Origin: Candidatus Rokuibacteriota bacterium
GTDB lineage: Bacteria; Methylomirabilota; Methylomirabilia; Rokubacteriales; CSP1-6
Direction of reading: 5' to 3'
Length of the DNA stretch: 20,732 nucleotides
Assembly (NCBI GenBank): GCA_016179165.1
Contig: JACORX010000308.1
Coordinates: forward strand, 1-20,732
Below are positions 14,938 through 20,732 of the stretch, one piece after another; position 1 is the first letter of the stretch; each line of letters opens with the position of its first letter. The position numbers were made by a program, and so were the translations under genes. The notes beneath the pieces are model-generated. The model was not told the origin of the DNA and did not search any database. It was given only the letters and a program-made list of their open reading frames with translations.

Positions 14938-15870
14938 ATGGCCAGCCACGTCGTGACCGTGACCCCTGCCGGCTGGCCCGAAGCCGCCCGCCGCGCGGGC
15001 GCCCTTCGACGCACGCTCACCACGCTGATCCGCTTCACGCGCCGGAAACCCTTCGGGGCGCTGGGGGCGGTGATCATCCTCACCCTCTTGCTGATGGCCC
15101 TCTTCGCCGAGTGGATCGCGCCCTACGTGTACGATCAGCAGATTCCCGGCGCCCGGCTCCGGCCGCCCGGACGCGATTTCCTCCTCGGCACCGACAACGT
15201 GAGCCGGGACATCTTCAGCCGCATCGTCTACGGGGCCCGTGTGACCGTGACCGTGAGCTTCGCCACCGTGTTCCTCGGCAACCTCCTGGCCGCGGCGGTG
15301 GGCATCACGAGCGGATACTTCCGGGGCCGCTACGACATCGCGGTCCAGCGCGTGGTGGACGCCTGGCAGGCCTTCCCCGCCCTGGTGATCATCCTGTCCC
15401 TCCTTGCCGTGCTGGGGCCGGGCATGCTCAACGTCATCCTGTCCTTGTCCATCCTCGTGGCCGCCGCCGCGTCGCGAGTCATCCGGAGCGCGACCCTGAG
15501 CGTGGTCGAGAACCAGTACGTCGAGGCCGCCCGCGCCCTCGGGGCTGGACACCCGCGAATCATGCTTCGCCACATCTTGCCCAATGTCATGGCCACCATC
15601 GTGGTCATCACCAGCATCGGGCTCGGCGGGATCATCCTCGCCGAGTCCGCCCTGTCATTCCTGGGCTATGGCGTGCCGCCGCCCCATCCCTCCTGGGGCT
15701 CGATGCTGTCGGGCTCGGGGCGGACCTACATGTACATCGCGCCGTGGATGGCCATCTGGCCTGGCGTGGCCATCTCGCTCGTCGTCTTCGCGTTCAACAT
15801 GCTCGGGGACGCTCTCCGCGACGTCTTGGACCCGCGGCTCAGGGGGTCGCACGGCGGCTCGGTCAAGTAG
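14938..15870 (+). CDS. Dipeptide/oligopeptide ABC transporter permease, DppC-like
   Basis: This is the second permease of the same importer, 310 residues. The N-terminal cytosolic region is followed by the first helix AVIILTLLLMALFAEWIAPY, the family signature FLLGTDNVSRDIFSRIVYGA, and then VVDAWQAFPALVIILSLLAV. The EAA loop is YVEAARALGAGHPRIMLRHI, and the end is LSFLGYGVPPPHPSWGSML with LGDALRDVLDPRLRG. GGAG lies about 9 bases before the ATG. The DppD and DppF ATPase genes normally next in such operons are absent; instead a spacer with a broken DppC end follows. The ATPases must be supplied from elsewhere or were lost. Confidence 0.93.
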   Translation: MASHVVTVTPAGWPEAARRAGALRRTLTTLIRFTRRKPFGALGAVIILTLLLMALFAEWIAPYVYDQQIPGARLRPPGRDFLLGTDNVSRDIFSRIVYGARVTVTVSFATVFLGNLLAAAVGITSGYFRGRYDIAVQRVVDAWQAFPALVIILSLLAVLGPGMLNVILSLSILVAAAASRVIRSATLSVVENQYVEAARALGAGHPRIMLRHILPNVMATIVVITSIGLGGIILAESALSFLGYGVPPPHPSWGSMLSGSGRTYMYIAPWMAIWPGVAISLVVFAFNMLGDALRDVLDPRLRGSHGGSVK

Positions 15871-15979
15871 GAACTGTGGCAGCGGCTCCTGGGGCGGCCG
15901 GTGTCTGAGTATGGGAGACTAGGTCATGGGGCTGGGGGCCACGAGGGGGGCGCCCGCTGCCGGAGGGTGCTAGTGTTGA

Positions 15980-16048
15980 CTCGGCGACGCGCTCCGCGAC
16001 GTGCTGGATCCCCGCCTCAGAGGCACCGGAATCGGTCCTGGCAGGTAG
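15980..16048 (+). pseudogene. 3' remnant of a second DppC-like permease gene
   Basis: This frame encodes LGDALRDVLDPRLRG followed by a short tail and TAG at 16046-16048. It repeats the C terminus of the intact DppC-like permease that ends at 15870 (LGDALRDVLDPRLRGS). The two DNA copies differ at several synonymous positions, so this is a diverged paralogue, not a very recent duplication. Nothing of the gene body remains upstream. It suggests a second permease gene once followed and was almost wholly deleted, or that the join came from recombination between related operons. Confidence 0.65.
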
Positions 16049-16092
16049 TAGTAGGTGGTCGAGAAGGGTCCAGATGCGAGGCGGCGCCCGAA

Positions 16093-16135
16093 GGTCGCGG
16101 GCGAGGCGTACCCCTGGTACGTTGAGCCCGCGACC
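16093..16135. repeat. REP-like palindromic hairpin
   Basis: The outer arms GGTCGCGGGC (16093-16102) and GCCCGCGACC (16126-16135) are exact complements. Inner arms CGTACC (16107-16112) and GGTACG (16116-16121) close a 3-base loop CCT, with a 4/4 internal loop between. The form resembles dispersed REP-type palindromes of GC-rich genomes. Whether it recurs cannot be tested in this window. Confidence 0.5.
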
Positions 16136-16196
16136 GAGGACGCCAACGAAGCAGATGGGCCCTTATCGGCCGCCGTCTTTCTGGTAGCCTAGCCGG

Positions 16197-16928
16197 GTGA
16201 ACATTCTCGGCGTCATCCCGGCGCGGCTGCAATCCACCCGCCTGCCGCGCAAGGTCCTCCGCGAGATCGCGGGCGTACCCATGGTGGTCTACGTCTTCAG
16301 GCGCGCCCAGGGCTGCCGCCTCCTCTCCGACCTCCTCGTCGCAACCGACAGCGAGGAGGTCGTCGAGGCCTGCCACGCTCATCACGTGCCCGCCGTGATG
16401 ACCTCGGCCTCGCACCCCTCCGGAACGGACCGGCTCTGGGAGGTCTCGCGCGCCCGCGTGGCCGACGTCTACGTCAACATCCAGGGCGACGAACCGCTCG
16501 TGACGACGGGCCACATCGAAACCCTGGTACGGCCCTTTCTCAACGAGCCCGAGGTCCAGGTGACGACGCTCAAGATCCGCGCGACCCCCGACGAGGTCCC
16601 CAGCCGGACGGCCAACAAGGTGGTGACGGACCGCCACGGTGATGCGCTGTACTTCTCGCGGCTGCCCATCCCCTTCGATCGCGACAATGTCGGCGGCATC
16701 GAGTACTGGAAGCACATCGGCATGTACGCCTATCGGCGCTCGGTTCTGGAGATGTACCATTCGCTGCCGCCATCGGCCCTGGAGAAGGCGGAGCGGCTCG
16801 AGCAGCTGCGCCTCCTGGAGCACGGCATCCCGATCCGTGTTCTCGAGACCCGCGAGGCGACCATCGGCGTGGACACCGAGGAGGACCTCAAAGCCGTCGC
16901 CTCGCTCGTCGCATCCCGTCCTTCGTGA
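16197..16928 (+). CDS. kdsB: 3-deoxy-manno-octulosonate cytidylyltransferase
   Basis: KdsB activates Kdo with CTP to CMP-Kdo and pyrophosphate, for the inner core of lipopolysaccharide; it is cytosolic. The 243-residue length is standard. Landmarks are the nucleotide-binding start IPARLQSTRLPRKVLREIAG, VVYVFRRAQGC, LLVATDSEEVV, SGTDRLWEV, VNIQGDEPLV, then YFSRLPIPFDRD. WKHIGMYAYRRSVLEMY, EKAERLEQLRLLEHGIPI and GVDTEEDLKAV complete the set. It starts at GTG and has only a weak ribosome site. No other Kdo or lipid A gene is nearby; it sits ahead of two MFS transporters with only 28 bases between. Confidence 0.95.
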   Translation: MNILGVIPARLQSTRLPRKVLREIAGVPMVVYVFRRAQGCRLLSDLLVATDSEEVVEACHAHHVPAVMTSASHPSGTDRLWEVSRARVADVYVNIQGDEPLVTTGHIETLVRPFLNEPEVQVTTLKIRATPDEVPSRTANKVVTDRHGDALYFSRLPIPFDRDNVGGIEYWKHIGMYAYRRSVLEMYHSLPPSALEKAERLEQLRLLEHGIPIRVLETREATIGVDTEEDLKAVASLVASRPS

Positions 16929-16956
16929 AACACGCGTGGCGTGAAACACGCCTGGC
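16925..16956. repeat. 16-bp tandem repeat at the kdsB end
   Basis: GTGAAACACGCGTGGC (16925-16940) is repeated with one mismatch at 16941-16956 and followed by GTGAC. The first copy contains the kdsB stop (TGA 16926-16928), and the second ends exactly where the MFS GTG start begins at 16957. It looks like a slippage duplication that lengthened the intergenic gap. Confidence 0.8.
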
Positions 16957-18150
16957 GTGACTAATCGCTGGGCCATCCTTGCGTTGATCATGGCCGCCCA
17001 GACCATGGCCAATGTCGGCCCGCTCGGCATCCCGGCCATCGCGCCGCTGATTCGCGACGACCTCGGCCTCTCGATGGCCCAGGCGGGCTCTTTTCTCTCC
17101 GCCTACTACGTCGGCACCACGCTCATGTCCCTGCCCGCCGGCTGGATGGCCGACCGGTGGGGCGTCCTGGCGACCATGGTGCTCGGACAGGCCGTCATCG
17201 CCGCCGGCCTCTACGCCGTCACGGGTACGGGCTCCTTCTCCCTGCTCATGATCGTCATGATCTGCGCCGGCGTGGGCTACGGCATGCTCAACCCGACGAC
17301 GGCCAAGGCGGCCATGGCATGGTTCCCCCGCCGCCAGCGCGCCACCGCCGTCGGCCTCAAGCAGGTCGGCCTGCCTCTGGGCGGCGCGATCGGCGCTTCG
17401 ATCATGCCGCCGCTCGCCCTCCGGCTCGGCTGGCGACCGGCGGTGGCGGTGCCCGCCTCCTTGATCGCCGTGCTGGCCGCGCTGACGTGGCTCCTCTATC
17501 GCGACCCGCCGGCTGCCGAGAATACGGACGGCCCGTCTGTCGGCCCGGCGAGCCTCCGGAGCGTCCTCGGTAACCGGGACCTCTGGCTCGTCTCGGGCGC
17601 CACGCTGATCTTCGCCGGCGTGCAGACGGTGTGGATGTCCTTCCTCGTCCTCTACCTGACCGATGTGCTGCGCGTCTCGCTGGTCCACGCGAGTCGCTAC
17701 CTCGTGCTGGCTCAGGTAACGGGCATGGCGGGTCGCGTGATCTTCGGCATGCTCTCCGATCGCCTCTTCGGCGGGCGCCGCCGGATCGTGCTCGTCATCG
17801 CCGGTGTGGGCTCGACGGTCTGCTCGCTCGTGATGGCTGGGACGTCGCCCGGCACGAGCCCCTGGGTGCTGGCGCCGCTCGCGCTTGCCTTCGGCTTCTT
17901 CGGCATCGGCTGGAACGGCGTCCAGCATACGCTCATGGCAGAGCTGGTGGGGCCGCGGGGCGCGGGCACGGCCATCGGGCTCGGGCTCGCCATCTCGTCC
18001 TTCGGCGTCACGATCTGCCCGCCGATTTTCGGCCTGGCCGCGGAGCGCTTGGGCGGCTTCGGCGTGCCTTGGGCGGGGCTCGGCCTCGTCATGGCCGCAA
18101 CCCTGTGCCTCCTGATCCCGGTGCGAGAGGGAAGGATGGAGACGCCGTGA
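16957..18150 (+). CDS. MFS transporter (first of a coupled pair)
   Basis: This is a major facilitator superfamily transporter, 397 residues, with about 12 hydrophobic segments. The N-terminal half holds FLSAYYVGTTLMSLPAGWMA followed by DRWGVLATMVLG, the motif A region after helix 2, and MAWFPRRQRATAVGLKQVGL, a common MFS segment between helices 4 and 5. A cytoplasmic loop (YRDPPAAENTDG) separates the halves. The second half repeats the pattern with GRVIFGMLSDRLFGGRRRIV. GTG at 16957 is used as start; the Shine-Dalgarno is weak. It overlaps the next MFS gene by 4 bases (GTGA). The substrate is unknown. Confidence 0.92.
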   Translation: MTNRWAILALIMAAQTMANVGPLGIPAIAPLIRDDLGLSMAQAGSFLSAYYVGTTLMSLPAGWMADRWGVLATMVLGQAVIAAGLYAVTGTGSFSLLMIVMICAGVGYGMLNPTTAKAAMAWFPRRQRATAVGLKQVGLPLGGAIGASIMPPLALRLGWRPAVAVPASLIAVLAALTWLLYRDPPAAENTDGPSVGPASLRSVLGNRDLWLVSGATLIFAGVQTVWMSFLVLYLTDVLRVSLVHASRYLVLAQVTGMAGRVIFGMLSDRLFGGRRRIVLVIAGVGSTVCSLVMAGTSPGTSPWVLAPLALAFGFFGIGWNGVQHTLMAELVGPRGAGTAIGLGLAISSFGVTICPPIFGLAAERLGGFGVPWAGLGLVMAATLCLLIPVREGRMETP

Positions 18151-19343
18151 ACGACCGCTCGTCCTACGGCTGGGTCGTACTCGGGGCCGCCTTCGTTATC
18201 ATCACCATGGCCGTCGGCACGCTCTTTTCCCTCGCCGTCTTCCTCAAGCCGCTCGAGGACTCCATGGGCTGGGCGCGCTCGAGCGTCAGCGCCATCGCGC
18301 TGCTCAACTGGATCGCGATGGGACTGGGCTCTTTCCTCGCGGGGTATCTCTCCGATCGCTTCGGCGCGCGCCCGGTGGTGCTGGGCGGCGGGGTGCTGCT
18401 CGGAGCGGGGCTGATCCTCTCCGGGCGGGCGGAGGCGCTCTGGCAGTTCTACGTCAGCTTCGGCGTCCTGGTCGGCTTCGGCGTGAGCTGCTTCTACGTG
18501 CCGCTGACCGTGACGGCCGTCCGCTGGTTCGAGCACAGGCGGGGGATGGCCGCGTCCATCGTCTCCTCGGGCAACGGCCTCGGCACGCTGGCTCTCGCCC
18601 CGCTCACCCGCTGGCTCATCAACAACTACGACTGGCGCACGGCCTTCCTGATCCTTGGCGAGTTCGCGCTGATCGTCGTCATCCCCGCGGCGCTCCTGCT
18701 CAGGCGGGCGCCCGCTGCCACGCTCCCGGCGTCGCAGCCGGCGCCGGAGCCGGGGCTGACCGCCCGCCGGCTCTGGACCTTCAGGCCGTTCTGGGCTATC
18801 GCGCTGACCCACTTCGCCTGCTGCGCGGCCCACTCGGGGCCGATCTTCCACATGGTTTCCCACGCCATAGACCAGGGCGTGCCGGCCCTGGCCGCAGCGG
18901 GGGCGCTGGGGATCTCGGGGCTGACCTCGATCATCGGGCGCGTGGGCACCGGCATGGTCGCCGACCGCGTCGGCGCCAAGCGCACCCTGATCGTCGGCCT
19001 GATCCTCCAAGCCATGACCATCTTTCTCTACGTCTTCGCCCGAGACGCGGGCACGCTCTACGCCCTCGCGATGGTCTTTGGGGTCGCCTACGGCAGCGTC
19101 ATGCCGCTGTACGCCGTCGTCACCCGCGAGTACTTCGGTGATCGGGCCATGGGCACGGCCTATGGCGGCGTCTTCTTCATCTCCTGCATCGGCATGGGAC
19201 TGGGCTCCTACGCGGGAGGCATCATCCACGATGTGCTGGGATCCTACCTCTGGCTCTTCCTGGGCTCAGGCGCCATCGCCACCATGGCCATCGTGCTGGC
19301 CTCGACGCTCCGGCCGCCGAGGGCCGCCCTGCGCCCGGCGTGA
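18147..19343 (+). CDS. MFS transporter, oxalate/formate or monocarboxylate type
   Basis: This second MFS transporter has 398 residues. It starts with NDRSSYGWVVLGAAFVIITM, then TLFSLAVFLKPLEDSMGWAR, typical of the OFA (oxalate/formate antiporter) and monocarboxylate porter-like groups. Motif A appears as GYLSDRFGARPVV, then RWFEHRRGMAASIVSSGNGL, and in the second half GRVGTGMVADRVGAKRTLIV. The GTG start overlaps the stop of the previous MFS gene as GTGA, so the pair is probably co-translated. Two coupled MFS genes could be separate carriers for related acids or form a hetero-pair; the sequence does not decide. The longer open frame upstream of 18147 overlaps the first MFS gene and is not coding. 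Confidence 0.92.
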   Translation: MNDRSSYGWVVLGAAFVIITMAVGTLFSLAVFLKPLEDSMGWARSSVSAIALLNWIAMGLGSFLAGYLSDRFGARPVVLGGGVLLGAGLILSGRAEALWQFYVSFGVLVGFGVSCFYVPLTVTAVRWFEHRRGMAASIVSSGNGLGTLALAPLTRWLINNYDWRTAFLILGEFALIVVIPAALLLRRAPAATLPASQPAPEPGLTARRLWTFRPFWAIALTHFACCAAHSGPIFHMVSHAIDQGVPALAAAGALGISGLTSIIGRVGTGMVADRVGAKRTLIVGLILQAMTIFLYVFARDAGTLYALAMVFGVAYGSVMPLYAVVTREYFGDRAMGTAYGGVFFISCIGMGLGSYAGGIIHDVLGSYLWLFLGSGAIATMAIVLASTLRPPRAALRPA

Positions 19344-19350
19344 CGCACAG

Positions 19351-19396
19351 CGGCGCTTTTCGCCGTTGACACGCGAGGCGGTTTCTTGCTAAGAAT
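19351..19396 (+). promoter_or_regulatory. Promoter with abutting hairpin before the family 1 SBP
   Basis: TTGACA (19366-19371) is a perfect -35. A -10 candidate follows as AAGAAT (19391-19396, spacing 19) or TAAGAA (spacing 18). A 5-bp stem CGGCG/CGCCG around CTTTT (19351-19365) abuts the -35, and could be the upstream gene's weak terminator or a protein site. A leader of about 160 bases follows before the next ATG. Confidence 0.5.
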
Positions 19397-19564
19397 GCGC
19401 CACGGTCTCGCCTGATTTCTCACCCTTTCACGACCCTGTGACTGCCCTCACGAGCGTTGATCCTCACGGTCGGGGCTGGCCCCGCCGCTCGGAGTCCGCC
19501 GTCGAACCCGGAAGGGAACAGCTCCGAAGCACAGACACTTCACCAACACGAGGAGACATGGCCC

Positions 19565-20732
19565 ATGACGACTGAGAAGCGCGAGGATGGGGTGTCGGAC
19601 AGCCGGCAGGTGGACCGCCGGACCTTCATCAAAACCACGGGCGTGGCGGCGGGCGTAGCGGGGGGCATCGAGGGCATCCTGGCTGCGCGGCGCGCGCCGG
19701 CCTTCGCCCAGGGCACCAAGCTGCACTGGGTGAGATGGAACGACTTCATTCCCGAAGCCGACGTCGAGCTCAAGACCCGGCAGGTGCCCGAGGCCTCGAA
19801 GGCACTGGGCGCTGAGGTCACGCTCGAGACCATCATCGCCAATGACATCCAGCCGCGCATCACCGCGGCCATCCAGTCGGGCTCGGGGGCGGATATCTTC
19901 CACCTCTTCTACAACTGGCCCCAGCTCTATCAGAACTCTCTGGTGGACGTGAGCGACATCGCCAACGCCGTGGCCAAGGATCAGGGCGGCTTCTACGACG
20001 TGTACAAGCCCTCCTTCCAGGTGGGCGGCAAATGGATGGGCATGCCCCACTCCATCGTCGGCAACGCCGTAGCGTACCGGCGCTCCTGGCTCAAGGACGT
20101 CGGCGCCAACGAGTACCCAAAGACCTGGGACGAGGCGCGCAAGGTTTTCGCCGCCCTCAAGAAGAAGGGCAGGCCCTACGGCCAGACCCTGGGGCACACC
20201 TTCGGCGACGCCCCCACCTTCGCCTACCCGCTGCTCTGGAACTTCGGCGGCGCCGAGACCGACGCCTCGGGCAAGAAGGTCGTCATCAACTCCAAGGGCA
20301 CGGTGGAGTCCGTCAAGTTCATGCAGGCCTTCTGGAAGGAAGCCTGCGACGAGGGCGGGCTGGCCTGGGACGACACCAACAACAACCGCGCCTTCCACGC
20401 GGGCGAGCTCTCGGCGACGCTCAACGGCGCCAGCATCTACATCGTGGGCAAGCGGCAGAAGGAGAAGATCAAGGACGAGAAGGGCGAGCCCATGTACCTG
20501 GACATCGACCATGCCGGGCTCCTGCCCGCCGGGCCGGCCGGCCAGTTCCCGCTGTACTTCTCCACCGGCCACGGCATCATGAAGTACTCCAAGAACCCGA
20601 AGCTCGCCAAGGACTTCCTGTCGTGGCTGCACAAGAAGGAGAACTTCGAGAAGTGGTTCCAGGTCAACGAGGGCTACAGCGTGGCCTCGACCACCTCGTG
20701 GGAGAACCACCCCATGTGGGGCAAGATCGACA
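19565..20732 (+). CDS. Family 1 extracellular solute-binding protein (partial, Tat-exported)
   Basis: The right-edge gene is open at the end of the window; 389 complete codons are visible. ATG 19565 follows AGGAG (19551-19555) by 9 bases. The N terminus VDRRTFIKTTGVAAGVAGG is a twin-arginine signal ending near APAFAQG. The mature part starts LHWVRWNDFIPEADVELK and includes IAAMI-like binding-protein landmarks: ITAAIQSGSGADIFHLFYNW, WLKDVGANEYPKTWDEARK, FHAGELSATLNGASIYIVGK, then STGHGIMKYSKNPKLAKDFL. This is the SBP_bac_1 (MalE-like) pattern of carbohydrate, glycerol-phosphate or related ABC importers. Permeases and ATPase, if present, lie beyond the edge. A long antisense frame here is a GC artefact. 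Confidence 0.9.
   Translation, partial: MTTEKREDGVSDSRQVDRRTFIKTTGVAAGVAGGIEGILAARRAPAFAQGTKLHWVRWNDFIPEADVELKTRQVPEASKALGAEVTLETIIANDIQPRITAAIQSGSGADIFHLFYNWPQLYQNSLVDVSDIANAVAKDQGGFYDVYKPSFQVGGKWMGMPHSIVGNAVAYRRSWLKDVGANEYPKTWDEARKVFAALKKKGRPYGQTLGHTFGDAPTFAYPLLWNFGGAETDASGKKVVINSKGTVESVKFMQAFWKEACDEGGLAWDDTNNNRAFHAGELSATLNGASIYIVGKRQKEKIKDEKGEPMYLDIDHAGLLPAGPAGQFPLYFSTGHGIMKYSKNPKLAKDFLSWLHKKENFEKWFQVNEGYSVASTTSWENHPMWGKID

Larger units (their letters stand above)
15871..16196. other. Spacer with gene remnant and hairpin
   Basis: This 326-bp stretch holds no intact gene. Inside it are a DppC-like 3' remnant (15980-16048) and a REP-like hairpin (16093-16135). I see no tRNA, no clear T-tract terminator and no convincing -35/-10 pair for the kdsB gene that follows. 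Confidence 0.6.

Noticed and set aside
19558..19575. Five-codon leader frame (MAHDD) overlapping the start of the family 1 binding protein
   Set aside because: Its ATG is only 2 bases from the AGGAG, too close for good initiation, while the ATG at 19565 has normal spacing. Probably chance.
19448..20710. A 420-residue open frame on the minus strand at the right edge
   Set aside because: The plus strand here encodes a clear Tat-exported family 1 binding protein with a ribosome site and continuous homology; the antisense frame has no recognisable domain.

Overview
This is a GC-rich window with dense, mostly operonic genes. It includes kdsB (Kdo activation), so the host is probably a Gram-negative, lipopolysaccharide-making bacterium. 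Several traits recall uncultured soil or subsurface lineages such as Candidatus Rokubacteria / Methylomirabilota: many ABC substrate-binding proteins, LIV-type transporters beside catabolic oxidoreductases, a zinc-ribbon cyclase/TPR family, and LLM flavin enzymes. That placement is inference from gene style; no marker gene is present.

Left part, minus strand (about 11160 down to 816): one long, tightly packed transcription unit. In transcription order it holds a LIV-type substrate-binding protein, a 32-bp perfect palindrome, a fused LivH-LivM permease, livG, a repeat-rich coiled-coil protein, livF, an enamidase-like amidohydrolase, an AA_synth/DUF1185 protein, an LLM-class flavin oxidoreductase, and the large subunit of a molybdenum hydroxylase. 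Most enzyme genes overlap or nearly abut. The simplest reading is uptake plus breakdown of a small, probably nitrogen-containing or heterocyclic carboxylate, but no substrate is proven. Two genes, livG and the molybdenum hydroxylase gene, have no usable ATG/GTG/TTG and appear to start at CTG behind good Shine-Dalgarno sequences. Downstream (52-799) is a decayed zinc-ribbon/cyclase/TPR gene with a frameshift and a large internal deletion.

Middle (11334-12118, plus strand): a decayed nucleotidyltransferase/HEPN pair of the MntA-HepT type, both members damaged. It lies between the promoter of the LIV operon and that of the next operon.

Right part, plus strand: a Dpp/Opp-type uptake system (Tat-exported substrate-binding protein, a 14-bp GC hairpin, two permeases, no ATPases in view). 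A 325-bp spacer follows, holding the 3' remnant of a second DppC-like gene and a REP-like hairpin. Next come kdsB and two translationally coupled MFS transporters. A promoter then leads into a Tat-exported family 1 substrate-binding protein, cut by the window edge.

No tRNA, rRNA, CRISPR array, insertion sequence or phage gene was recognised.
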